A stretch of DNA of 64,000 bases from CAWAYH01 sp963786195 (GTDB lineage Bacteria; Acidobacteriota; Vicinamibacteria; Vicinamibacterales; 2-12-FULL-66-21), in contig CAWAYH010000011.1 in the NCBI GenBank assembly GCA_963786195.1, positions 1 to 64,000 of the forward strand, given 5' to 3'. The notes beneath the pieces were generated by a model. That model was given only the letters and a program-made list of their open reading frames with translations. It was not told where the DNA came from and searched no databases. Positions 1-8,283 of the stretch are shown here, in pieces. The position numbers and the translations under genes are program-made. Each line of letters starts with the position of its first letter. The first letter of the stretch is position 1.

Positions 1-117
1 TTTTGTAGACCCGCGAAAAGACAAACCTCGCGACGCCGAACGAGAACACCAGCAAGTTGCCTGATTCCTCGGGGTGTCCTTCTTGCACACCAGCTGGTTG
101 CTCTGCCGATCTCACTT

Positions 118-1194
118 TTGATCGCGCCGGCTGTGTTGATGCTCGCGGGGGCCGCCGCGCCTGACGCCCGTGCGCACGATCCGATCGCGCTGGCGCGCAC
201 CGGCACGGCAGCCCTCGAAAACCAACGGTTCGGTGACGCGCTCGACGCGTTCACCCGCGCAGCGGCGATGCAGCCCGGCGACGCGAGCCTGTGCTTCGGC
301 GCAGGCGTCGCCGCGTTCATGCTCGGCCGGAATGACGAGGCGCAGGCTCGCTTCGAGCGTGCCCTTGCGTTGAATCCGAAGCATCTGCCCGCGGCCATGT
401 GGCTCGGGGACCTGCACTATCGGGCGGGGCGTCTCCGCGAGGCGATCGCGATCTACGAAACCGCACAACAGCAGACGACGGCCAGGCGCGAGCTTCAGGA
501 GATGCTCGCGAGCTGGCAGAAGGAACTGGAGCTGCAGAGCGGTTTCCACGAGGTGCGCACCGAGCACTTCACGGTTCTTTTCGAGGCGTCTGCGGATGAA
601 CCACTCCGGCGTGATGTCGTCGAGCGGCTCGAGGCGGCGTACCGGCGAGTCGGCGCGAAGCTTGGCGTGTACCCGTCCCAGCCCATTCCCGTCGTGCTCT
701 ACACCCGCGAACAGTTCGGGGACATCACGAAGCTGGCCGCATGGTCGGTGGCGGGGTACGACGGCCGCATCCGCGTGCCGCTCAGTGGGGCACTGGAGCA
801 GCGCGATGAGCTCGATCGCGTGCTGTCACACGAATTCGTGCACGCCCTGGTCGCCATGATCGGTGGCCGCACCGTGCCGGCCTGGGTGAACGAGGGGCTC
901 GCCACCGTGCTCGAACCGGGTCCCGAGGATGTGGACGCGGAGCCGGCGCGCATCGACGCGCGGGCCGGACTGTCAGACCTGCACCGCAGCTTCGTCGGTT
1001 TCTCCAGGCGCGACGCCGAAATCGCCTATGCGTCGGCGGCACGCGCCGTGCGGCGGCTGATCGACCAGCGCGGCGCTTCGGCTGTCGTCGCGCTGCTGGA
1101 GGATCTGGCGCGGGGCGTCACGTTCGCTAATGCGTTCCGTCAGCGGATCGAGATGCGCTACGAGGACTTCGCGGCGCTCTTGGCGCGTCCTTAG
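118..1194 (+). CDS. TPR protein with gluzincin (peptidase MA-like) domain
   Basis: Predicted exported or membrane-anchored protein of 358 residues. A hydrophobic N-terminus (about 1-18) precedes TPR-like helical repeats (about 22-130), then a C-terminal domain with HEFVH at 238-242 and the downstream WVNEG (E259). This is the HExxH plus third-ligand arrangement of gluzincin zinc peptidases, and all zinc ligands look intact, so proteolytic activity is plausible. Family knowledge: TPR plus peptidase-MA-like proteins are common in Acidobacteria; substrates are unknown. The start is uncertain. Base 118 is a TTG, an in-frame ATG lies at 139, and the frame is open to base 1, so the true start may lie before the window. 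The stop is only 6 bp from the hairpin end of repeat R1 copy a. Confidence 0.75.
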   Translation: MIAPAVLMLAGAAAPDARAHDPIALARTGTAALENQRFGDALDAFTRAAAMQPGDASLCFGAGVAAFMLGRNDEAQARFERALALNPKHLPAAMWLGDLHYRAGRLREAIAIYETAQQQTTARRELQEMLASWQKELELQSGFHEVRTEHFTVLFEASADEPLRRDVVERLEAAYRRVGAKLGVYPSQPIPVVLYTREQFGDITKLAAWSVAGYDGRIRVPLSGALEQRDELDRVLSHEFVHALVAMIGGRTVPAWVNEGLATVLEPGPEDVDAEPARIDARAGLSDLHRSFVGFSRRDAEIAYASAARAVRRLIDQRGASAVVALLEDLARGVTFANAFRQRIEMRYEDFAALLARP

Positions 1195-1200
1195 TCTCAT

Positions 1201-1475
1201 CCGAGGGGCTTCGCCCCTCGGACTCCCCCACACGCTCTCTCGCCCTTCGACGTCGCTCAGGGCGACCCTGAGCCTGTCGAAGGGTCGCGCGCCGCTTCGT
1301 GGTTCGACTATGCTCACCACGCCCTGAGCGAAGTCGAAGGGCGCCGGCGCGCTTCCGCCTACGCTACAGCTCCGGCGAGACCTCGCCGAAGCGCCTCCGG
1401 CGCGAAGGCGGGCCGGTCGCGTGGCTCGCTCGCGATGCTCGCTCGCACCGTGGAACGAGCGGCAGGTTCCACACG
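1201..1475 (-). repeat. Dispersed repeat R1, copy a (long version)
   Basis: Copy of a family also found at 17198-17380, 29151-29286 and 47571-47670. Shared modules are GAGCGAGC-ATGGCGAGCGAGC, a GCGCGCC-GGC core and a terminal hairpin CCGAGGGGCGAAGCCCCTCGG. This copy holds two extra palindromic blocks around CCCTTCGAC and CCCTGAGC. It sits between convergent genes and extends into the aminotransferase ORF. Its outer end with the TAGAAG start seen in copies b and c is missing. Confidence 0.8.
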
Positions 1476-2573
1476 TGCGCGCAGCAGCGTGCCGAGTCGC
1501 TCCATCGCCGCCGGGTACCATTCGGCGCCCACGCCAAACCCGAGACGGAAGTGTTCCGGCACGCCAAAGCAGTCGCCCGGAACGAGCAGGAGCCCCTGCC
1601 GCGCCGCCTCCTCGCAGAACGGACGCGTGTTCTTCCCGGAAACAAATCGCGGAAACGTCGTCATTCCACCTTCCGGACGCACCCACTCGAGCCCGCAGTC
1701 CCTCTGCTGAAGCAGGGCGTCGACATGCCGGAGGTTGGCCTGCGCCACCTCGCGCGTTCTCGCCCAGATCGTTTCACAATGTCGGACGGCGATCTCTGCA
1801 GCGAACTCACCGATCGTCGCGTTCGAGATTGTGAAGTACTGCCTCGCGTTGAGGTAATCCGCACGACGCTTCTCGTCTCTTTCGACGATCCACCCGATCC
1901 GCAATCCTGACAGCGAGAGCGCTTTCGATAGATCGCCGATGATCGTCGCCTTCGGCAGCGAAGCGGCAGAGGCGCCGGCGCTGCCGTGATAGATCGGGTG
2001 GAATACCTCGTCTGACACGAATTGAATGCCACGATCGGCCGCGAAGTCGTGCAGCCGGCGCATCTCGTGCTCGCGCAGGATCGCTCCGGTCGGGTTGTGG
2101 GGTGAGTTCACCAGCAGCAGCCGCGTGCGCGTGTCCACGAGCCGTTCGATCTCGTCGAAGTCGACCCGATACTTCGCGTCGCGCCGCAGTCGATACTCCC
2201 GTACCTCGATCCCGAGGGCTGCAGGGATTGCCTTGTAAGGGGGAAATCCGGGAAAGGGCACGAGCACATTCGCGCCGGATTCGGCCGCGGCAAAGAAGAG
2301 ATGAAACAGCGCTTCCGACGCGCTCGCCACGATCACCACGTGCTCGATGCCGGCACCGGTCATGCGTGAGACGGCCTCGCGCAGACCCGGCGTCCCCGCG
2401 CTCGGTGTATACACGACGTGCTCTCTCAGCAACCGCTCGCGACTCCCCGGCTCGAGATCCAGGACGCTCCCGACCGTCCACAGAGGCCCCGTGCTCCCCC
2501 CGAGATTGAATGCAATCGAGTCACTCGTGTGGTCGTCGAGCCAGCGATCGAGAAGAAATGGAGCCAACTGCAT
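1359..2573 (-). CDS. PLP-dependent aminotransferase, class I/II
   Basis: Fold-type I aminotransferase of 404 residues. NSPHNPTG lies at 156-163, SDEV with the cofactor-pairing Asp at about 188, SKALSLSG with the Schiff-base lysine at 217, and GLRIGW with the phosphate-binding Arg at 225. It would be a cytosolic, dimeric amino-acid transaminase; the substrate cannot be told from sequence. The ATG start has a GAGG-type ribosome site just upstream. Oddity: roughly the last 34 residues (from about 371) are encoded inside repeat R1 copy a. They are low-complexity Ala/Arg/Pro and have no place in the fold, so the native stop was probably lost to the repeat. Downstream is the convergent TPR peptidase. 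Confidence 0.88.
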   Translation of the reverse strand: MQLAPFLLDRWLDDHTSDSIAFNLGGSTGPLWTVGSVLDLEPGSRERLLREHVVYTPSAGTPGLREAVSRMTGAGIEHVVIVASASEALFHLFFAAAESGANVLVPFPGFPPYKAIPAALGIEVREYRLRRDAKYRVDFDEIERLVDTRTRLLLVNSPHNPTGAILREHEMRRLHDFAADRGIQFVSDEVFHPIYHGSAGASAASLPKATIIGDLSKALSLSGLRIGWIVERDEKRRADYLNARQYFTISNATIGEFAAEIAVRHCETIWARTREVAQANLRHVDALLQQRDCGLEWVRPEGGMTTFPRFVSGKNTRPFCEEAARQGLLLVPGDCFGVPEHFRLGFGVGAEWYPAAMERLGTLLRARVEPAARSTVRASIASEPRDRPAFAPEALRRGLAGAVA

Positions 2574-2707
2574 GCCATGCCCTCAGGTCGGAGTGACAGT
2601 CGTGTGGAACGCACACGTCCTGGTCCGATTTCAGGCGATTTCGCAGGACTCCGGCAACTCCAATCTCCATTTGGTCACCATTCGCGCCGATGAGGGAATT
2701 TCATCGT

Positions 2708-5141
2708 TCATTCGTCGCGGAGCGCGATCGCGGGATCGAGCCGCAGCGCACGCCAGACCGGCAGAAAGCTGGCGGCGACGGCGACGGTCATGCAGACGGT
2801 GGCGCCGAGCACGAGGCTCCAGGGGTCGACCGGATTGAGGCCGTGGAGCTGGCTCGTGAGCAGCCTCCCGGCGGCAATGCCACCCACGATGCCCAGCGCC
2901 ACGCCTGCCAGCGCGAGGCGAAGACCCTTGCCCAGCAACAGCCGGAACAACTGGCCGCGCCGGGCACCGAGCACCAGGCGAATCCCGATTTCTCTCGTGC
3001 GTCGCAGGGTGACGAGCGAAACCACGCCATGCACGCCCACCGCGCCGAGCGTCAACGCGAGGATCGCAATCGCGAGCGCGACCTGCGCGTTTCGGCGATC
3101 CTCGAAGAGCAACAGGCCCATGTGCTCCCCAACCGAGCTGACGCTGAGGATCGGCAGCGCCGCGTCGAGCTCGCCGATGCGTCGTCGGACCGCGCTCACG
3201 ATCGACGCGGGTCGATCGTGCGTCTCCACGAGCAGCAGGCCGAAGCTCTGCGCGTTCTGGGCATACGGCACATACACGTACATCTCGGGTTCCTCGTACA
3301 ACCCGGCGATCCGGATGTCCTCGGCGATGCCGACGATCTCGCGATCGAGGGGACGCGCCTCGCCCATTCTGATCCGTCGGCCCAGAGAACTCTCGCCCGG
3401 CCAGAACCGCCGTGCCATGGACTCGCTGATGACGGCGACCGGCGCGCCGTCGGGCCGATCCGCCTCGCTGATGCCGCGCCCGCCGAGAATGCGCGTGCCC
3501 ATGACCTCGAAGTACTCCGGGCCCACCATGGTGTAGCGAATGTTGAACGCCTTCTTGCCCGGCGGCGGCTCGACGCCGGGAATGGTGAACGATGCCGACC
3601 AGCCGGCCTCATTCCCCTGGGCGGGCAGGCGAATACCGTAGCTGACGCGCTTGACGCCCGGCAGCGTGGCGACCGCGCGCCGGCACTCGTCGAGAAAGCG
3701 GTAGGTGCCTGCGCGGTCGTAGCCTTTCAGGCCGGGCACCATGTAGAAGGTCGCCACGTTCTTGCGCGCGTCGAACCCGGGATTCACGGCGAGGCTCTGC
3801 GCGAAGCTTCGCACGAGCAGACCCGCGGCGATGATGATGACGCCGCTCAGCGCGATTTCTCCGACCACGAGCGCATCCCGCAGTTGGAGGCCCCGCCCGC
3901 CCCCAGTCGTCGCCGTTGATGGGCTCTTGAGTCCGCTCGTGATGTCCGTGCGTGAGGCACGCCACGCTGGGACCACGCCAACGAGCACGGTCGTGATCAG
4001 GGCAAGCAGCGCGGCAAAGCCGACCAGGCGGGCATCCACGCGCAGGTCGAGCATGATCGACCCCGCTCCAGGGGGCAACAGAGTCGGAAAGAGCCGAATC
4101 AGCCAGGACGCGGCGAGCACCCCGGCCGCAGCGCCGGCAATCGAGACGATCGCGCTCTCCACAATCAACTGGCGCAGGAGATCGAGGCGCCTCGCCCCGA
4201 GCGCGGCGCGGATCGACATCTCGCGGCGCCGGGCTTCACCCCGGGCGAGCGTCAGGTTCGCCACATTGGCACACGCGATGAAGAGGACGAGGCCGACCAG
4301 CGCGAGAAAGGCGGCGCCCTGCATTGCCGCCTTCCGGTCCGCGTCGCGCCGGCTTGCGGCGACGAGCCTCGCGTCCTGGTACTCGCGCGCTTCCGCTGAG
4401 CGCCAGCGCGCGACCAGCAGATCCAGAGCCGTCTGCGCCTCGTCGATTCCCGCACCGTCCGTGAGACGCGCGACGACGTTGAACCACCGATGCCGCCGGT
4501 CGTCCAACTCGCCACGCAGGCCCGGGACAACCAGGGGAGCCTGCGTCGTCGTCACCCACACGTCGGTTCGCACGATCCGGTCCAGGCCGACGAACCCTGG
4601 AGCGGTGACGCCGACCACGGTGAACATCGTGCTGTTCAACTGGATCGGTGCGCCCGATGATGTCGGACGGCGCGCCCAGGCGGTCCTTCCACAGTTGATG
4701 GTTGATCACGACCTGCGCCGTCGTGACGTCCGGGCGATCATCGGCGGGCGTGAATCCGCGCCCGAGATGCATCGGAATCCCGAGCGACGGGAAGTATCGC
4801 CCCGAGACGTAGTGGATGAGCAGCAGCTGCGCCTCGCCGTTCCGGTGCAACGTGACGCCGCGCTGTCCGATGGCCATGACGTCCTTGAACGCCGGAACGT
4901 TCTGCTCCACGTCTCGGACTTCTTCATATGAGAGCGCGGCGAATCTGGACGCCGGCGACACGAGCGTCACGTCCACGAGCCGATCCGGGTTGACGAGCGG
5001 CAGCGGCCGAAAATACACGGCGTCGAGAAGGCCGAAAATCGCGCTGGGCGCGCCGATACCTGCGGCGAGCGTGAAGACGGCCAGCAGGGTGTAGCGGGGT
5101 TGATGGATGAGGAGGCGGATCGCGCGAGCGAGGTTGTTCAT
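2708..5141 (-). CDS. ADOP-type MacB/FtsX permease (ADOP-1), frameshifted
   Basis: Orphan permease of about 810 residues once a single +1 frameshift near 4646 is removed; the span is 3n+1 long. The N-terminal part begins MNNLARAIRLLIHQPRYT with a first membrane segment and the IFGLLDAVYFRPLP motif. The downstream part holds a MacB-type periplasmic domain, the ACANVANLTLARGEARRREM signature and the terminal ASFLPVWRALRLDPAIALRDE block. At the break the upstream frame reads ..DIIGRT and the downstream frame IQLNSTMFTVVGV; removing one G (coding strand) joins them. The family has two FtsX-like halves, usually without an adjacent ATPase, and no ATPase is adjacent here. Substrate unknown. Whether the break is biological or an assembly error cannot be decided here. 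Confidence 0.8.
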
Positions 5142-5325
5142 AGCGAGGTAGCCCTCGCATCATGCAGAGCAACGGCGATGCCAAAGCAACGAGGTAAACA
5201 TCGCCAGAGAAATGGCCTGAATTCATGGAGTTGCCAGGCAGAACGGCGGGCGTCCTCCACGGGTGCTGCGGAGTTTTCCGCGGAGACGGGGGATACCGGC
5301 TCGGCGCGCGCGACGGCAGCTGACG

Positions 5326-6318
5326 TCAGTCCGGAATCGAATGCTCGGCCATCTCGCGGTAGCGACTCGGCGTGATCCCCAGCAGCCGCACGAACGCCCG
5401 GCGCATGACGTCGACGCTGCCGAAGCCGGCAGCCGAGGCCACCTGCTTGAGGCCGCCATTCGTGCGTTCGAGCTGGCGCCGCGCCGCCTCGACGCGCATC
5501 TGGAGCACATACTGCGACGGCGTCGTGCCCACCTCGCGCGTGAAGACGCGCTCGAAGTTCCGCACGCTCATCGCCATCCGATCCGCGAGGTCTTCCACCG
5601 ACAGTCTCGTCTCGAGATGCTCGGCGATCCAGATCTGCAGCTCACGAATGGAGGACATCTCGGAGGCCTGCGAGGCGAGCGAGATGCTCAACTGGGGCTG
5701 CCCGCCCGGCCGGCGGAGGAACAGCACGAGCTCGCGCGCCGCTTCGTGAGCGAGGCTCGCGCCGCAATCTTCTTCCACCCACGCGAGCGCGAGATCAATC
5801 CCCGCTGAAATGCCGGCTGAGGTGTAGATGTTTCCGTCCTTCACCCAGAGCGGCTCGTGCTCGACGAGAACGCGGGGATATCGCGCGCCCAGCTCCTGAC
5901 CAAACCTCCAGTGCGTCGTCGCACGCCGTCCGTTGAGCAGCCCGGCCTCCGCGAGCAGAAACGATCCGACACAGACTGCGCCGAGCCGCCGCACGTCGAC
6001 CGCCATTTTCTTCAGCCATGCCGAGAGCGCTTCGTCACGGACCGTTCGGCTTCCCAATCCGCAGACGAGCAGCACGGAGTCGCATGCGCCTTCGACTTTG
6101 GTGAAGTGTTGGCGGGCGATGAAGGTCAGCACGCCGCCTTCGCCCGCGACCGTGAGAGAGTCCGCGCTGGTCACGACTTCGATCGTGTAGATGGTCCTGC
6201 CCGCGAGGCGGTTGACCGAGTTGAACACCTGGAGCGGTCCGACCAGATCGAGCTCGTCGACCGGAGGCACGACGATGACGACGATCCGCCGGCTGTTGTC
6301 TGTGGACACCGAGGCCAT
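5326..6318 (-). CDS. GlxA family AraC-type transcriptional regulator
   Basis: Cytosolic regulator of 330 residues. A DJ-1/PfpI-like (class I glutamine amidotransferase-like) sensor domain comes first, with the nucleophile-elbow-like stretch AVCVGSFLLAEAGLL. An AraC-type double helix-turn-helix follows at the C-terminus (RLSVEDLADRMAMSVRNFERVF and GFGSVDVMRRAFVRLLG portions). Family members sense small metabolites and activate neighbouring catabolic genes; the ligand cannot be inferred. I chose the ATG at 6318 because the DJ-1 domain begins about 10 residues after it. An in-frame start at 6372 would add an 18-residue tail. It stands alone, divergent from the unknown exported protein gene. Confidence 0.85.
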   Translation of the reverse strand: MASVSTDNSRRIVVIVVPPVDELDLVGPLQVFNSVNRLAGRTIYTIEVVTSADSLTVAGEGGVLTFIARQHFTKVEGACDSVLLVCGLGSRTVRDEALSAWLKKMAVDVRRLGAVCVGSFLLAEAGLLNGRRATTHWRFGQELGARYPRVLVEHEPLWVKDGNIYTSAGISAGIDLALAWVEEDCGASLAHEAARELVLFLRRPGGQPQLSISLASQASEMSSIRELQIWIAEHLETRLSVEDLADRMAMSVRNFERVFTREVGTTPSQYVLQMRVEAARRQLERTNGGLKQVASAAGFGSVDVMRRAFVRLLGITPSRYREMAEHSIPD

Positions 6319-6498
6319 GTGTCTCTTCACTATGCCGCCGCGCCGGAGCGTTTCGCAAGGGACGGACTGCATTGGCCGCGCTGGAAGGGCGGACCTGTCG
6401 CGCCGAAGCCTTGGCGAAGGCGGAATTCGACGGATCTCTGTCGCAAATCGACGTCTCGTCCTCCGATAGCATCTGAATCACGGGCGGGAGGAGATTTC

Positions 6499-7264
6499 AT
6501 GACGCATCGTTGGCTCGGGAGCATTGGCGCACTGCTGTTGCTTCCCATGCAGGTGACGACATCGACGTGCGGCGTGCGAGCCGATCAGTCGCAAACCGAT
6601 TTCGGTCCATACGCGCGCATCGCGGTGCTGCGGCCTCACGATGGTGACGACCGTCGATTTCGAGGCCGGCTACATCCGTCACCTGGAGTCACACCGGCAG
6701 GCGAATGACTCCTGGACCTGGTATGGCTGGACGATCTGGGCGGGCGACCGGCAGCGGTGGTTTGTATATGCGACGTTCGGGCACTCGGCCGCGAGCCTGA
6801 ACAACCCTGTGCCGCCGGCCGAGGACGAGCGGGACAACGTTGCCAACGTCACACCGCACGCACAGTTCGTGGGGAACGCGGTCTACGAGTATCTGCCCGG
6901 GCTCTCACGTGGTACAGGCGTGCCGACGCCGGCCGCTCGACTGGAGTTCACGACCGTGGACCTCGACCCCGGCGCAGAAAAAGCGTTCGAGACAGCCGTC
7001 AGCGCGGTCCAGTCAACGCTGCAGGGCGAGACCCTCTGGTTTCGGATGATCGCCGGTGGCAGCGCGCCGCGGTACGTCCGCCTGAGTCCCCGTCCAAGCC
7101 TGACGGCGATCCTCGATGGCAGGAACGAACAGGCGCTCCCGGACGCGGTCAATCGTCTGGTCGGGAAAATGACCATCGAGATCCTGAACCTCCGGCCGAC
7201 GATGAGTTACCGCCTTCGCCAGGGCGACGGCGGTCAAGCTGGCCTCTCGCCGGTGCGCCAGTGA
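6499..7264 (+). CDS. Hypothetical exported protein, frameshifted
   Basis: I do not recognise this family. The ATG at 6499 follows a GGGAGGAG ribosome site and begins a signal-peptide-like segment (MTHRWLGSIGALLLLPMQ). The frame then changes near 6646: dropping one G turns ..RPHDGDD into ..RPHDGTTVDFEAGYIRHLE, and the ORF stays open to 7264. The corrected product is about 254 residues, mostly mixed beta/alpha, with an aromatic-rich stretch (WTWYGWTIWAGDRQRW) that suggests a secreted globular domain. Its last codons overlap the GTG start of the DinB gene, so the two are probably co-translated. Confidence 0.6.
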
Positions 7265-7791
7265 CGTTCAATCCGCAGGCCTATCGCGAGAATCTGTTCA
7301 GGCTGCTTGGTGGCCGAGATCCGCTGGAAGTGCTCGCGGAGACGGCCTCGACGCTGGCCGACATCGTGCGTACGCACCCGGTGGACGTGTTGCGCTCCCG
7401 CCCGTTCGAAGGAAAGTGGACGCCCAACGAGGTGATCGGTCATCTCGCGGACGGCGAATGGGTTTACGGGTATCGGTTGCGGTTGATTCTCTGCGAGGAC
7501 AATCCACCCATCCTGGGTATGAACCAGAATCTCTGGGTGGCCGGCCAACGGCACAACGAGCGCGAGCCGTCCGAGCTCGTCGATGTGTTTCGCGTCATGC
7601 GCGGGTTCAATCTGGCGGTGCTGAAAGGGTTGTCACCGGCCGACCTGAAGCGTACGGGCGAGCACAACGAGCGCGGCCCGGAGTCGCTTGACCTGATGGT
7701 CAGAATGCTCGCCGGTCACGACCTGTCCCACCTTGGTCAGATCGATCGGTACATTGGCGCGTCGATCGATCGTGTTCGCCGGTGCATCTAG
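7261..7791 (+). CDS. DinB family protein
   Basis: Predicted 176-residue four-helix-bundle protein of the DinB/YfiT superfamily. Visible marks are the N-terminal helix with LAETASTLADIVRTHP, the GHLADGEWVYGYRLR segment with an early metal-ligand histidine, and the C-terminal LAGHDLSHLGQIDRYI, whose HDLSHLGQI matches the paired-histidine motif that binds metal in this superfamily. Members are thiol- or metal-dependent hydrolases or transferases of mostly unknown substrate. The start is a GTG overlapping the TGA of the upstream gene (GTGA), indicating translational coupling. It is followed immediately by palindrome R2 copy 1. Confidence 0.8.
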   Translation: MTFNPQAYRENLFRLLGGRDPLEVLAETASTLADIVRTHPVDVLRSRPFEGKWTPNEVIGHLADGEWVYGYRLRLILCEDNPPILGMNQNLWVAGQRHNEREPSELVDVFRVMRGFNLAVLKGLSPADLKRTGEHNERGPESLDLMVRMLAGHDLSHLGQIDRYIGASIDRVRRCI

Positions 7792-7795
7792 CAAA

Positions 7796-7853
7796 GGGGT
7801 CAGATCTTGTATTTCAACATGCTAAGTAATGTTGAATTACAAGATCTGACCCC
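7796..7853. repeat. Palindromic repeat R2, copy 1
   Basis: Arms of 25 bp beginning GGGGTCAGATCTTGTATTTC and ending in its reverse complement, with an 8-nt loop and one mismatch near the tip. Near-identical arms occur at 24543-24599 and 47496-47557 with different loops. It resembles REP-type elements mobilised in trans by REP-associated tyrosine transposases. It may also act as a terminator for the DinB gene, although no T-tract follows. Confidence 0.85.
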
Positions 7854-7881
7854 CTGAAGTCCCGCCGGCCTCGGAACAAGC

Positions 7882-7919
7882 CGTAGACCGCCTACGTCTA
7901 AGGCCGTAGACTGTCTACG
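7882..7919. promoter_or_regulatory. Tandem palindromic operators upstream of padR
   Basis: Two inverted repeats lie just before the padR ATG: CGTAG-5 nt-CTACG (7882-7896) and a perfect CGTAGAC-T-GTCTACG (7905-7919). They share the GTAGAC/GTCTAC half site. PadR repressors bind such palindromes and often autoregulate, so these are the likely operator of the padR-ADOP-2 unit. The promoter itself is not clear. Confidence 0.65.
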
Positions 7920-7922
7920 ACT

Positions 7923-8279
7923 ATGTCCAAGAACCCCGACGACCGGCGCCTGGAGCTGCTCCAGGGCACCCTCGACATGCTTGTTCTCCGGACTCTGCAG
8001 TGGGGCCCCCAGCACGGCCACGGCATCGGCCAGGCCATTCGCTCGCAGTCCGACGACCTGCTCAAGGTCGAAACAGGATCGCTGTATCCCGCGCTGCACC
8101 GCCTGGTGAAACGCGGGTGGCTCAAAGCCGAGTGGGGTGTGAGCGAGGCCAACCAGCGCGCGAAGTACTACCAGTTGACGGCGGAGGGGAAGGCTCAGCT
8201 GTCACGCGCGCGCGATCGGTGGTCGCAGCTGGTCGACGCGATTGGTCGCATCATGAATCCGGCGCCGGCGAAAGACTAG
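7923..8279 (+). CDS. PadR family transcriptional repressor
   Basis: A 118-residue winged-helix regulator. The N-terminal LLQGTLDMLVLRTLQWGPQH and GHGIGQAIRSQSDDLL stretches and the LYPALHRLVKRGWLKAEW recognition-helix/wing region are classical PadR. The C-terminus forms the short dimerisation helix. It is encoded 4 bp before ADOP-2, and PadR next to ADOP permease is a recurrent acidobacterial pairing. The two palindromes directly upstream suggest autoregulation of the whole downstream run, which continues with gaps of 2-17 bp to 17200. Confidence 0.9.
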   Translation: MSKNPDDRRLELLQGTLDMLVLRTLQWGPQHGHGIGQAIRSQSDDLLKVETGSLYPALHRLVKRGWLKAEWGVSEANQRAKYYQLTAEGKAQLSRARDRWSQLVDAIGRIMNPAPAKD

Positions 8280-8283
8280 CCGC

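Noticed and set aside
4640..4650. Programmed frameshift in ADOP-1
   Set aside because: No slippery heptamer or downstream structure was seen, and similar one-G breaks occur in unrelated genes.
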